From Paludibacter sp. (GTDB lineage: Bacteria > Bacteroidota > Bacteroidia > Bacteroidales > Paludibacteraceae), in assembly GCA_028692715.1 (NCBI GenBank), contig JAQUWU010000028.1, positions 1 through 64,000 of the forward strand: DNA of 64,000 nt, in the 5' to 3' direction. The notes beneath the pieces are model-generated. The model made no database searches and had not been told where the DNA came from. It saw nothing but the letters and a program-made list of their open reading frames with translations. The position numbers and the translations under genes were made by a program. This document shows, in pieces, positions 35,756 to 45,696 of the stretch. Every line of letters begins with the position of its first letter. Position 1 is the first letter of the stretch.

Positions 35756-36229
35756 CTAATCCTTAACACATCGTACAGAATATCCTGTTCGTTTATCAAA
35801 AGTAGAAGACATAAGGTTCGAATTTAAATAATTCATACTTCTATAATATCCATCAATGGATGACATCTCAGATAGACCGTATGCAGTACCAACCGAATTT
35901 GTGCCATAAGCACGTATATAACAGCTAGTATTTGGAGTTAAATTTCTTAGAAGACTGGTATAACTTCCAGCCCCGGAGCCATTCTTTGTTATACTGTCCG
36001 CTATTGTTGGTTCTGCTTTTTTACTCTAACAGACACCTTTCATAATAATATCCGGACCACCATAATCTGTGACATCACCTCCACTCAGTGCGCTGGTTGT
36101 TTTAATTTTTGTAACAGTTTGTTGAGTAGTAACAATTGCCGGCTCTGATACTTCTTTTTAATAATCTGTAAACTGGAATAACACACTCGCAATTAATATA
36201 AGTGAAATTTTAATGAATTTTCTTTTCCT
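35756..36229 (-). pseudogene. Degraded Fibrobacter-major-paralogous-type lipoprotein
   Basis: Reading the minus strand from 36229 gives a single frame of 158 codons with two stops inside. It has a former signal peptide (KRKFIKISLILIASVLFQF) whose ATG has become AGG, then a stop where a lipobox would be. An Fn3-like domain follows (TTSALSGGDVTDYGG, a TAG in the usual GVCWS motif, then LTPNTSCYIRAYGTNSVGTAYG). It jumps straight to the last 35 or so residues of a FISUMP (TIGR02145-like) domain, ending FDKRTGYSVRCVKD. The core of that domain is deleted. Lost start, two nonsense codons and an internal deletion make it a clear pseudogene. Confidence 0.75.
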
Positions 36230-36623
36230 GTTAATAAATTTTGTTTGCAAATTAAAAGTTATTTTTCGGATAGTTGTTTAAGACTATTTGTATTGCTACA
36301 ATAGCTGCATCGGCATTAAGTCATTGACCTGAATAAATCAATTGATTAATAGAATTACACAACTGGCTAACTGTTAGATATATTAATTTTCTGAACTCAG
36401 AAAATGAATTAGATTTGGGGAAGTATCAATTACAACTATTCAAAGTCTATTAAATTATTCACAAATAGAAACTAATAATTTAATATTTCAATTCTTTATT
36501 CATAATTTTTCAAAATACAGCAACATGTCTTCTCTTTAGTGTTAACAGGGATTTGATTTAAGTAGAATACATAGAAACGAATAAAATGTGACTACTGAAT
36601 AGCTAATGGTTGTTTCATTTATT
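36230..36623. other. Non-coding spacer downstream of GH95
   Basis: This A/T-rich stretch lies between the degraded lipoprotein gene and the 3' end of the GH95 gene. I see no gene, clear terminator hairpin or repeat. Confidence 0.5.
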
Positions 36624-39005
36624 TTATTCGGGAATATTAATCACAACTTTTTGATTCGCTTTTAAAGAGATTATCAATAGATTGTTTTCGAGATCAAAGT
36701 TACTAAATTTCTGTTTCAACTTGTTTTTATCCCAGTTTGCGGGAATTTTTATTCTGAATGTATTGGGAACTGATGCTTTCAATACTATGGCCTTTAAAAC
36801 TCCTCGTTCCCATTGGGATGAAACCTCACCACCTCCACGAACTTTCAACCCTTCAAAATGTCCAGTTTTCCATGCATCAGGCAAAGCAGGGAGCAATTCA
36901 ATATATCCGGCATGACTTTGAACCAGCATTTCGGCAATACCTGCTGATCCACCAAAGTTTGCATCAATTTGCAGCGGTGGACAGGAACTGAACAAATTCG
37001 GATATGTTCCCCGATGACCGTTTTTTTCACTCACAGGTTCTAATAAATCTTTTAGCAGTTTGTATGCATGATTTCCATCTTTCAATCGCGCCCAAAAACT
37101 AATTTTCCAGGCCATTGACCAACCCGTTGATTCATCACCCCGTCGTTCCAAAGTGGTTTTGGCGGCTTCCATTAGTTTGGGAGTCTTTTCGAAAGTCATT
37201 TCATTGGCCGGGTACAAACCATAAAGCTGGGATACATGTCGGTGATGGACATCAACTTCTTTATAATCTTCCATCCATTCCATTATTTGTCCCTCTTTTC
37301 CAATACTGTCCGGTGCAAGCTTATTCCGTTTTGCTATAAGTTCCCGAATCAATTCTTTGTCTTTTCTCAATAATTTCGCAGCTGCAATGGTATTGCTAAA
37401 CAATTCACGGACAATTTGATTGTCCATAGTGGAGCCGGCACAAATATTTAGTTTTTTACCTTCATACCAATAAGCATTTTCCGGTGAAGTTGTCGGAGCT
37501 GTAACCAAATATCCATTGCGCGGATCTTCAACCAACATATCGGAAAAAAATTCCGATGCACCTTTCAGAACAGGGTAAACAGACGCCAGATAGCTTTTAT
37601 CCAACGTAAATTCATAATGCTCCCACAAGTGCTGACAAAGCCATGCGCCCGAAGTATTGGTTGCTCCCCACGAGGGATCTTCGGAAGGCGAAGTAAAGCC
37701 CCACACATTCGAGATCATATGAACTACCCAACCACGACTGTTATAATACACTTTTGCCGTATTTTCTCCCGGTTTCACCAGCCTTTTTACATAATCGACC
37801 AGGGGCAGTTGTAATTCGGATAAATTTCCGACTTCCGCCGGCCAAAGGTTCATTTGCAAATTGATATTCAAATGATAATCTCCATTCCACGGCGTGCGAA
37901 TTTGATTCGCCCAAAGTCCCTGAAGATTTGGAGGCAAAGAACCCTTGCGAGTTGACGAAATCAAGAGATAACGTCCGTTTTGAAGATACAAAGCAGCCAG
38001 ATCGGCATCGGTAGAATCAGACACAAATGCTTTCAGCCGTTTATTGATGGGCAACCCGGAATTGGCATTCTTAGGTAACGATAGATTAACCCGATTGAAG
38101 AGTCTTCCAAACGCATTGATATGATTTTTTTTCAGTTCCGCGTATCTGATTTTTTCAGCTTTCGCGAGTAAGTCCAGCGCAACATTTTCAGGATCGGGTT
38201 GAAAATAATTTGTTGCCATGCTTACTAAAACCTCTGCTTCGTCGGCTTTTTCAACTACTATCCGATTGTTTTTATATTGAACATTACCACCTTTTAATTG
38301 CACTTTTACAGCCCCGTAATATTTCATTCCATTATCCGAAATACCATCGCCCGAAAGCTGTCCATGAATAACAAGTGTTTTACCATCCAATTCCACTTTG
38401 TATTTTTCGTCACGCTGCAATGAAAGTACAAAACTTATCGCTGACTTTTTATCCGCTGTAAGTTTGATAACGCCAACATCATTGTTAAATGAACTGAAAT
38501 ATTCCCTTTTATAATTGACATTTCCTTTTTGAAAGGATGTTGTAGCCAGCGCCTTGCTAAGATCCAACTCACGCCTGTAATTTGTAACTTTAGCTGTAGA
38601 ATCCGGATATTGGAAATCAAGAAATAAATTTCCAAATACCTGATAATTTCCGTATGCAGCTCCTGCTGAGCCTGCGCCTTTACAGGTAAAGGTTTTATAC
38701 ATCAATGCCTGCGCTTCGACATTTTTTCCGGCGAACAATAACCGGCGAATTTCTGCTAAATATTGGCGTGCTTCAGGATTATCAGCATCTTGCTTTTGTC
38801 CCGACCATAAACTTATTTCGTTCAGCACAACCTGTTCATGATTCACTCCACCCCAGGGCATCATTCCAATGCGACCGTTACCCAAAGGTAAAGTTTCTTC
38901 CCAGATCGTTGCCGGAGAATTAAAATAATACGTCCAATCGGCGGCTTGAGAACTAGCAAATATGATTGTTACTACAAGTAAACAAAACTGTTTTTTTAAA
39001 TTCAT
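36624..39005 (-). CDS. GH95 alpha-L-fucosidase (or alpha-L-galactosidase)
   Basis: This 793-residue protein has a signal peptide (to SSQA). The N-terminal beta-domain starts WTYYFNSPATIWEETLPLGNG, the hallmark of GH95. The central (alpha/alpha)6 barrel carries NLQGLWANQ, WNGDYHLNINLQMNLWP and TSPEN-type motifs, and a C-terminal beta-domain follows. The length matches the family. GH95 enzymes are inverting exo-enzymes that remove alpha-1,2-linked L-fucose (some L-galactose) from glycans such as fucosylated xyloglucan. It is the last gene of the nine-gene minus-strand operon, 71 bp after the (alpha/alpha)-barrel enzyme gene. The periplasmic location fits removal of side-chain caps after import. 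Confidence 0.93.
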   Translation of the reverse strand: MNLKKQFCLLVVTIIFASSQAADWTYYFNSPATIWEETLPLGNGRIGMMPWGGVNHEQVVLNEISLWSGQKQDADNPEARQYLAEIRRLLFAGKNVEAQALMYKTFTCKGAGSAGAAYGNYQVFGNLFLDFQYPDSTAKVTNYRRELDLSKALATTSFQKGNVNYKREYFSSFNNDVGVIKLTADKKSAISFVLSLQRDEKYKVELDGKTLVIHGQLSGDGISDNGMKYYGAVKVQLKGGNVQYKNNRIVVEKADEAEVLVSMATNYFQPDPENVALDLLAKAEKIRYAELKKNHINAFGRLFNRVNLSLPKNANSGLPINKRLKAFVSDSTDADLAALYLQNGRYLLISSTRKGSLPPNLQGLWANQIRTPWNGDYHLNINLQMNLWPAEVGNLSELQLPLVDYVKRLVKPGENTAKVYYNSRGWVVHMISNVWGFTSPSEDPSWGATNTSGAWLCQHLWEHYEFTLDKSYLASVYPVLKGASEFFSDMLVEDPRNGYLVTAPTTSPENAYWYEGKKLNICAGSTMDNQIVRELFSNTIAAAKLLRKDKELIRELIAKRNKLAPDSIGKEGQIMEWMEDYKEVDVHHRHVSQLYGLYPANEMTFEKTPKLMEAAKTTLERRGDESTGWSMAWKISFWARLKDGNHAYKLLKDLLEPVSEKNGHRGTYPNLFSSCPPLQIDANFGGSAGIAEMLVQSHAGYIELLPALPDAWKTGHFEGLKVRGGGEVSSQWERGVLKAIVLKASVPNTFRIKIPANWDKNKLKQKFSNFDLENNLLIISLKANQKVVINIPE

Positions 39006-39076
39006 TCGATATTTTAATTTAAAGACTTTTCAGAGGCTATCTTTTTATTCTTGACAAAATTTACGGACAACTTATA

Positions 39077-41116
39077 TCAATACATCTCAATTTCAGATAA
39101 AGCAATGACGGATTTCTGCGCTTCTTGTTTTAAATTAATCCGGAGTTGAGTAGTTGCAATCTTATCGAAGGACACGGTATTAACTGTATTTTCTATTGTC
39201 AAAGAGGGTGTTTTAATTACATTGTTTACAGGCAACCATTTTCCACCGCTCCAATATTCGATATTGTAATTATCCGGTTTTTTATAAGTCACGTTATCTG
39301 CATAAATGTAAATCTTGACAGTTGAAACAGAACGAATACACCCAAAATCAACTGCATACCAATCGTTTATAGACGTAGAGCCATACGTTGTCCATCTGTT
39401 CTTAATCTCCTGAAAATACCAGCAACGTCCATCAATTGCCTGATAAAGTGAATCGGGGATTGAGTTTACAGATGCAGATGGAGCCGGATAACCTTTCCTG
39501 AAAATATTCAAAGCAAAATTTATTGAGGGTTTTGATTTATTTATTATCGGTTTACCTATTTCAACCTCATATTTATTATTATCTTTTTTTACAAAAGCTT
39601 TTTCTCCATCAATAAATACAGTTAATCCTTTTCCAAGCTTGTATTTGCTTCCATCTTTATCATAAACTACTGTCATTTTATGTCCATGGTAAATAATATC
39701 CTCTAAACAAAAATATTGAATTGAATTGTCCACTAAAGGATTTATAATAAGCGTATTTCCTTCGGATGGTCGAATTCCGCAAAGACCTGTTATTATTAAA
39801 TCATTATAGCCTGAATGGTTGTAATGATGGCTTCTTGATAAACCTACAATTGGTTTTCCGGTATCCGGATTATAATCTTCCTGAAGATCTAGCTGACCAT
39901 TTGCAGTATAATGCTGCTTTGTGTATAGTCTCAATATTTTTAAATAATCCGATGTCTTGACTATGTTTTGAGAATAATTATTAAGCAGATTGGCCATGCC
40001 AACAAAGGCTTGGGTGGTTTGGAAAGGCCAATTGGGTCCATTCCATTGACATTCAGGATGAACCCCCTCGTAGCGATATTGCTTCATATAATACTGATAT
40101 GTGGGTTCAACAGTACGTAATCCATATTTTCCTAACAATTCAGTCGAATCCATTAAATGACTCCAGGCAGCACTATATTTCGATGTGTTTTCAGGCAAAT
40201 TATAACACCATGGAACAAATCCTGCTAATTCTCTGCCTCTGATAAAATCCCAATAATGAACAAATTTATTATTCACTTTATACCTGTCGATAAAATGTTG
40301 CAACGAATCGTTCCATAAACTGTGTTGTACATTTGCTTTTATATCGGCTGCTCTGTTTAAATATAACCGGCTCAGAGTAGTGTCTCCTTTCATTATAGCT
40401 ATTTGGGAAATGGCTAATGCATTTCCATACATATAACTATTAATGGTTGGTCTAAAGGAATCGCCTCCTGTAAATCCATCCATGCCTCCAGAAGCATCAA
40501 TGGAGGAAATGGTATATTCAGTTGCATCAGCCAGTGGCTCAATATAATATAGATTTTTGTTCAGGTCATAATGATCTAACCATAAGTTATAGATATGCTG
40601 CATAATGCCCAACTGATTGGTAATGAAAGCAGAATCGGCATTTACAAGATAGTTGGCAAAAGAAGCATAAGTAATTGCCTCGCTAAAATGGAGGTCGTTG
40701 CCGCCCCCTCTAAACATATAGTCGATATAACCATTTATAAATTTACTGTTTTTTAGCCAACGACCTTCGTATATATGAAACCCAGTAGCATCGTTTAGTG
40801 AACTATAGGGATCTTTATCCCAAGTCACATTGTCGAGAAACTCGGTAATCACATATCTACTTTCTCCAACGTTTCGAATATGCGCTTTATATAGCTTCCA
40901 CCGATAATAATAAACTTCTTGAATCTTTTTATCAGAACATTCAAAAAAAGGGATATTCTCGATATACCATTGTGCATCTTCATTAAAATACTGCGAAGCC
41001 AATTTGTTAGAGTCAATTATGTTCCTATTTTTTGGCACGTTGAAACCTAAGCATACAAACCCAAAGACTCCAATTGTCAGGAATTTCAATATCAAATTAT
41101 CCTTTTTAAATCTCAT
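39077..41116 (-). CDS. (alpha/alpha)-barrel glycoside-hydrolase-like protein with discoidin-like domain
   Basis: This 679-residue protein has a hydrophobic N-terminal signal (FLTIGVFGFVCLGF). A long helical region (about 40-480) with motifs such as YYYRWKLYKAH, ASGGMDGF, WNGPNWPFQTTQ and SRSHHYNHSGYNDLI resembles the MGH1-like/GH37-GH63-type (alpha/alpha)6 barrels. A C-terminal F5/8 type C (CBM32-like) domain covers about 535-679 (WYAVDFGCIRSVSTVKIYIYADN). I cannot assign a CAZy family or substrate. It sits between an acetylesterase gene and the GH95 gene in the same operon, so it probably acts on a side chain of the same hemicellulose. Acidic catalytic residues could not be identified with confidence. 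Confidence 0.7.
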   Translation of the reverse strand: MRFKKDNLILKFLTIGVFGFVCLGFNVPKNRNIIDSNKLASQYFNEDAQWYIENIPFFECSDKKIQEVYYYRWKLYKAHIRNVGESRYVITEFLDNVTWDKDPYSSLNDATGFHIYEGRWLKNSKFINGYIDYMFRGGGNDLHFSEAITYASFANYLVNADSAFITNQLGIMQHIYNLWLDHYDLNKNLYYIEPLADATEYTISSIDASGGMDGFTGGDSFRPTINSYMYGNALAISQIAIMKGDTTLSRLYLNRAADIKANVQHSLWNDSLQHFIDRYKVNNKFVHYWDFIRGRELAGFVPWCYNLPENTSKYSAAWSHLMDSTELLGKYGLRTVEPTYQYYMKQYRYEGVHPECQWNGPNWPFQTTQAFVGMANLLNNYSQNIVKTSDYLKILRLYTKQHYTANGQLDLQEDYNPDTGKPIVGLSRSHHYNHSGYNDLIITGLCGIRPSEGNTLIINPLVDNSIQYFCLEDIIYHGHKMTVVYDKDGSKYKLGKGLTVFIDGEKAFVKKDNNKYEVEIGKPIINKSKPSINFALNIFRKGYPAPSASVNSIPDSLYQAIDGRCWYFQEIKNRWTTYGSTSINDWYAVDFGCIRSVSTVKIYIYADNVTYKKPDNYNIEYWSGGKWLPVNNVIKTPSLTIENTVNTVSFDKIATTQLRINLKQEAQKSVIALSEIEMY

Positions 41117-41171
41117 AAAGCTACTTGTTTTGTGTTAATTTACCCAACAGAAAGATGTTTTAAATCACAGT

Positions 41172-43109
41172 TTATTTTTCTGTAATTCCTTTCCAGCTAT
41201 CCATACGGAAAGGTACAGCAGGAAAACCTTCTACATTTATCAGGTTACAATCAGGATTATCGCTCCATGCATATCGCACGGCAACCGAATTGGACACATT
41301 AACGGAACTTACAATTATTTCATTCTTTTGGATTAGTGCCGTAGCATTATAGAATTTATGATCCGCACCGGCGATTGTAAATTCACGTGGTGATAATTGG
41401 TCTGTAGTTTTAAGCCCCGAACCAATATCCGAAAAACTTATTCTGATAGAGTTTCCTTCAATTTTGAAACTGCTGAACATGGGTCCGGAAACCGTACCCG
41501 GTTTTCCATAAACCATTTTTTCAGCTTGTAAAGCCAATCTATATCCAACATCCTGTTTGTCTTTGGGATGAATACTTTCAGCTTCGCCTAAATCGATGGT
41601 ACAAACCATGCCGGTGTTTGGTTGTACTAAAGCCATTGCCTGAGCTTCGCGTAATTCGGCCCATTCACTTTCCATGCGTTCGACTTGTCTCTTTTTATAA
41701 TTTGGTAACTGAACATATAAAAACGGCAAATAACCCTGTTTCCAACGAATTCTCCAGTCGGTTATCATTAATGGGAATAATGTCCGGTAATTGTACGCCA
41801 ATGTATCGTTTGCTTCACCCTGATACCATAAAATTCCTTTCAGCCCATAAGGTAATATCGGATAAATCATGGCGTTGTACAAGAAGGTTGGATAGTACTG
41901 GTAATTTCGAATTTTGGGAATTGATGGTTCTAAATCTTTCTTAAATTTCCATTTGCCGGCAATACTTATTTTTGTATTTCCATCCGAAATATACATTTCT
42001 TCAGCAGGCGGATTGAAGCCTCCACCACCCCACAGATAAGCCATGCGGACAGAAAGTAAGTTCTTCCCTTTATGAATAAATTTTGCAGGGATTGTATAAA
42101 TATGGGTTGGATTTGCATTCCAAGCCGTTTTGCAAATCTCGTTTCCATTCAGATAAACCGAATAATTCATCTCCGGATGACCCAAATTCACCTTCACGTT
42201 CTTTGTCGAAAAATTATCAGGAATCTCAATTAATTTTCGCAACCAGATCATTCCTTCATAATATGGAATATCCGAAGTCTTCAAAATGGAAGGCATATTG
42301 ACTTCCATCCACTTTGAATCATCATAAGAAGACTTGGGAATAGCTTTATCCATTTCGTTTTTCGGATGATAAACAATATCCCAAAACCGGATTAAATCCA
42401 GGCTGTCTTTTACAAAGTCATTAGAGGTTACAGAATCGTTCGCAATGACTTTATCCTTTGTAATAGTTGATGACAACAACATTTCTTTACTTGTCCATGC
42501 TTCAACAGGAGTTCCACCCCACGTAGCTTGTAAAATACCAATCGGTACATTTTCATCCGTATGAATTTTCCTAGCGAAATAATATGCAACTGCCGAAGCT
42601 GTTTTTATTGAAGTAGAATCACACACTTTCCATGAACCTCCTAAAATGTCCTCTTCAGGTTTTACGCTTTTATTATGTGTAACAAAAAAGAACCGGATAT
42701 TGGGATAATCGGCTTGTTTAATTTCTTTCTTTGCGTCTTTCGCTTGCTGAACCTGCAATTCCATATTCGATTGACCGGATGCCAGCCAAACATCGCCTAC
42801 CAAAACATCAACAAATTCAATTTTTTGTTCCGGTTTCTCTGATTGATAAACCACAAGTTTATACGGGCCGCCTGCTTTAAATTTCGGGAAATGAAGCATC
42901 CATTTTCCGTTTTCAGCGGTGACTCCTTTATTTACTGTGTTAGCAAACTGTGCTGTGATTTCCGTCCCAGCCGCTGCATTTCCCCAAACAGGGATTTCCA
43001 TATCACGTTGTAAAACCATGTGACTACTGAAGACTTTGGGCATGGACACCTGGGCCGAAGCAGCAATACTCAGAGTAAGAAATAATAGGTTATATAATTT
43101 GAGTTTCAT
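41172..43109 (-). CDS. Sialate-O-acetylesterase-like carbohydrate esterase
   Basis: This protein has 645 residues from the Met at 43109, which starts a clean signal peptide (MKLKLYNLLFLTLSIAASAQ) 4 bp after the upstream esterase stop. An in-frame Met ten codons earlier would overlap that gene. The SASA-type SGNH fold has the nucleophile motif WLASGQSNMEL (Ser about 112), QATWGGTPVEAWTS, and the later block GILWYQGEAND. A jelly-roll insertion (LVRK-type sandwich) lies in the middle, about 250-370. In hemicellulose PULs this family usually removes O-acetyl groups from sugars. Sialic acid as substrate is unlikely here because no sialic acid genes are present. Confidence 0.88.
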   Translation of the reverse strand: MKLKLYNLLFLTLSIAASAQVSMPKVFSSHMVLQRDMEIPVWGNAAAGTEITAQFANTVNKGVTAENGKWMLHFPKFKAGGPYKLVVYQSEKPEQKIEFVDVLVGDVWLASGQSNMELQVQQAKDAKKEIKQADYPNIRFFFVTHNKSVKPEEDILGGSWKVCDSTSIKTASAVAYYFARKIHTDENVPIGILQATWGGTPVEAWTSKEMLLSSTITKDKVIANDSVTSNDFVKDSLDLIRFWDIVYHPKNEMDKAIPKSSYDDSKWMEVNMPSILKTSDIPYYEGMIWLRKLIEIPDNFSTKNVKVNLGHPEMNYSVYLNGNEICKTAWNANPTHIYTIPAKFIHKGKNLLSVRMAYLWGGGGFNPPAEEMYISDGNTKISIAGKWKFKKDLEPSIPKIRNYQYYPTFLYNAMIYPILPYGLKGILWYQGEANDTLAYNYRTLFPLMITDWRIRWKQGYLPFLYVQLPNYKKRQVERMESEWAELREAQAMALVQPNTGMVCTIDLGEAESIHPKDKQDVGYRLALQAEKMVYGKPGTVSGPMFSSFKIEGNSIRISFSDIGSGLKTTDQLSPREFTIAGADHKFYNATALIQKNEIIVSSVNVSNSVAVRYAWSDNPDCNLINVEGFPAVPFRMDSWKGITEK

Positions 43110-43113
43110 AAGT

Positions 43114-43755
43114 CTATTTTCTTGTAATTTTCCTTGCAATAATTCCCGCCATCACTTTCACGGCTCTTTCGTTGGGGTGAATGCTGTCTGGGAAATCAGC
43201 TCCCTGCCCACTCATACCATGATATAAATCAATCACCGGCAGCTTATTCTTTTGCGCCAGGCTTTCTACAATCGGAATAACACCATGCACGACAGTAGAA
43301 TCATTGATTCCCCATTTGGTTTTAAAGACAGGAACCGGCAGACATAAATAAATCTTCGGATGGGTTAAAATCGTTTGGAAGGTATCAATCAATGCCTGAT
43401 AGTCTTTTTCGTACTTATCGGCATGCCAGTTTTGGGGTTTGGTATCGTTTGTTCCTAATTTAATGACAATAATATTGGGCTTGTACACGAAAGTATTTGA
43501 AAACTCTTTGCAAATCCAATACGGAAAATCACCTTTCTTTTGCAAGGTTGTTGCACTTCTTCCGCTGTTTAAAACAGCATATTCCGGTCCAAGGATACTG
43601 TCGAGCATGACAGGATATGCGGTTTTACTTTGCACTTTCAGACCGTAACCTTCGGTGATACTATCACCAACACAAGCTACCCGAAGGATTTTATCGGAAC
43701 AACCGCCCAACAGAAGAATGGACAGAAGAAGAAACATGTATGTTTTTTTTTGCAT
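43114..43755 (-). CDS. SGNH/GDSL-family acetylesterase lipoprotein
   Basis: This protein has 213 residues from the Met at 43755; an upstream in-frame Met at 43773 is possible. The lipoprotein signal has LLLGGC (Cys about 19). SGNH block I is GDSITEG (Ser about 32), block III is KLGTNDTKPQNW, and block V is DSIHPN with the catalytic Asp/His pair. The size is typical of single-domain carbohydrate acetylesterases. It is tightly linked to the second esterase (4-bp gap), which suggests that two acetyl linkages on the target polysaccharide are removed. Acetyl ester substrate is inferred from the family and neighbours. Confidence 0.87.
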   Translation of the reverse strand: MQKKTYMFLLLSILLLGGCSDKILRVACVGDSITEGYGLKVQSKTAYPVMLDSILGPEYAVLNSGRSATTLQKKGDFPYWICKEFSNTFVYKPNIIVIKLGTNDTKPQNWHADKYEKDYQALIDTFQTILTHPKIYLCLPVPVFKTKWGINDSTVVHGVIPIVESLAQKNKLPVIDLYHGMSGQGADFPDSIHPNERAVKVMAGIIARKITRK

Positions 43756-43802
43756 GATTTTATTTTTATACATAACACTTCAAAGGTTTTATATAGTAGA
43801 GC

Positions 43803-44144
43803 TTAACACATCTTATCCATAAATTCACCAATAGCTAATTGAAGATTACCGGTCAAATTCACATCAGTCGGAACGGCTTTCAATTGGAATTCGATATTAT
43901 TTGAAACCAAAAGGGCTTTTTGTTTATCGAAAGATAAACGTAAGTTTTCAAAGACACGAAATTCAAGTTCTCCGTCCGAACTCATCGACACAAAAACGAG
44001 CTTTTGAAGTTTTAATACAGCTTTATCAAACAACAACCAAAAATAAAGCTTTGATTTTTCTGTTTCATTCGGAAGCAACCGTTTTATTTCGATAAGCGAA
44101 AAAATTTCAGATTCGAAGTGAAAAAGGGTTTTGAAATTATTCAT
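43803..44144 (-). CDS. Hypothetical protein, 113 residues
   Basis: I do not recognise this gene. It has no signal peptide or membrane segment. The chain alternates hydrophobic and charged residues (LYFWLLFDKAVLKLQKLVFVSMSSDGELEFRV), as in a small alpha/beta or all-beta domain, and ends with a Cys. It lies 23 bp after the GH43 gene and 47 bp before the SGNH esterase gene, in line with the operon, which argues for a real gene. A cytoplasmic protein among secreted enzymes is odd. It may instead be the remnant of a longer protein. Confidence 0.5.
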   Translation of the reverse strand: MNNFKTLFHFESEIFSLIEIKRLLPNETEKSKLYFWLLFDKAVLKLQKLVFVSMSSDGELEFRVFENLRLSFDKQKALLVSNNIEFQLKAVPTDVNLTGNLQLAIGEFMDKMC

Positions 44145-44167
44145 ATGTAATTCATTATTCTGTCGGT

Positions 44168-45679
44168 TTATTTTATCGGTTTATACTCGAAATTCTTAAA
44201 TTTTACGATCCCATTTCCCATAGAGCAAAGTCCAAGTCGTAAACTTAAAAAGCCACTCAGTACATTATGATTATAAGAAGAAACTTCAACTGAATTTTCT
44301 ATTTTATTCCACTTCACTCCATCGATGCTGTAATACATATCTACTGTATTATTGATGTCTTTTAGGCGGAGAAATACATGGTTTTTAATTTTTTCTTTCT
44401 CCGTTATGAACTGCCAGCCACGAAGATCAGCTAAAATATTTTCCTTGTCAACCAATATACCAGAATGTGCAACTTTGTTATAGAAAAGCACCAATCCACC
44501 CGTTGCATCGCCTTTGATAAACATCTCTACCTGTGCTATGTACGAATGGTTCGACGGAATGCAAAGCAAAGGAGAACAATTCCCTACTGAATTGCCTTTG
44601 GCCTCTATTGTCAAACCACTTTCATCAATATGAAACCGGGTGGTGTCATATTCCCCAAAAAATTTCCATTGAGGTTTTAAGTCATTACCGTCAAAATTAT
44701 CATTTAAATTGAATGAAACAGATGAAACTATTCCCATTGGCCTTTTGATCGGCTCATCTGTTTTAATACTGTCAGGGGTTTTAAACCAACCGTCATTTGT
44801 CCATTCAATGGGTTGAAGCAAGGTTTGACGACCCATATTATAGTGTCCGTTTTCATAACCATGAAAAACTGTCCACCAATTTCCTTTTGCGTCTTCGAAA
44901 ATCGTACTATGCCCTTTTGACCACCATTTTTCAGAACTGTATTTTGTTCTGATAATTGGATTGTAAGGTGAATTTTCCCATGGACCGAAAGGAGATTTTG
45001 AACGTGCAGAAATAACCATGTGACTTGTTGCAGGACCGGCAGTTCCACCTTCGGCAGTTGTCAGATAATAATAATCACCATGTTTAACAAGCTTCGGCCC
45101 TTCCATACAAAAACATTCTATTGTCCAGTCGCAGGGAATTGCCCATCCATCGTAAACATGTTTCGGTTCACCAATAATGGATAGTCCATCTTCTGACAAA
45201 GGAACATAATCACCGTTACTAAAATATAAATACCTTTTTCCTTCTGGATCTGTAAAATGACCGGGATCAATATTACCAATTTTCAAATCTACCGGATCAC
45301 TCCATGTACCATTCATTGAATCGGCAGTTATGACGTAGTTTTTATTATTTGCCGGAAAATAGATATAAAATTTGTGCCTGTATTTTACCAGATCGGGAGC
45401 CCAAACCGAACCTACATATTTGTGCAATGCATTTGTTACAGGTGTCCAGTTAATCAAATCTTTCGAATGCCAGATAAGTAAACCGGGATAATATTCGAAT
45501 GAGGAATGAACTATATAGTAATCTTTGCCATCACGCAATATACTTGGATCCGGGTAATCACCTGCAAAAATCGGATTCAAAAAATACCCATCACCTTTAT
45601 TATTCGTATTAGTTTGATACTGTGCATTTGCTAAAAAGCTCAATTGAATGAGCAAAGTAATAATTATAGATCTTTTCAT
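44168..45679 (-). CDS. GH43 beta-xylosidase / alpha-L-arabinofuranosidase
   Basis: This 503-residue protein has a signal peptide (to FLANAQ). The five-bladed GH43 propeller (about 35-310) carries the general base in GDYPDPSILRDG (Asp about 44), the pKa-modulating Asp in DPGHFTDPEG and the general acid in CMEGPKLVKHGDYYYL (Glu about 192). A C-terminal beta-sandwich follows (about 325-503, DNFDGNDLKPQW), like the GH43 C2 domain. The two-domain form is common for exo-acting xylosidases and arabinofuranosidases. It follows GH39 by 17 bp in the operon. Confidence 0.92.
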   Translation of the reverse strand: MKRSIIITLLIQLSFLANAQYQTNTNNKGDGYFLNPIFAGDYPDPSILRDGKDYYIVHSSFEYYPGLLIWHSKDLINWTPVTNALHKYVGSVWAPDLVKYRHKFYIYFPANNKNYVITADSMNGTWSDPVDLKIGNIDPGHFTDPEGKRYLYFSNGDYVPLSEDGLSIIGEPKHVYDGWAIPCDWTIECFCMEGPKLVKHGDYYYLTTAEGGTAGPATSHMVISARSKSPFGPWENSPYNPIIRTKYSSEKWWSKGHSTIFEDAKGNWWTVFHGYENGHYNMGRQTLLQPIEWTNDGWFKTPDSIKTDEPIKRPMGIVSSVSFNLNDNFDGNDLKPQWKFFGEYDTTRFHIDESGLTIEAKGNSVGNCSPLLCIPSNHSYIAQVEMFIKGDATGGLVLFYNKVAHSGILVDKENILADLRGWQFITEKEKIKNHVFLRLKDINNTVDMYYSIDGVKWNKIENSVEVSSYNHNVLSGFLSLRLGLCSMGNGIVKFKNFEYKPIK

Positions 45680-45696
45680 TTATAAGATAATTTTCT

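Noticed and set aside
41618-41944. 108-codon open frame opposite the SASA-like esterase
   Set aside because: Antisense to a conserved catalytic block (GILWYQGEAND), with no independent evidence.
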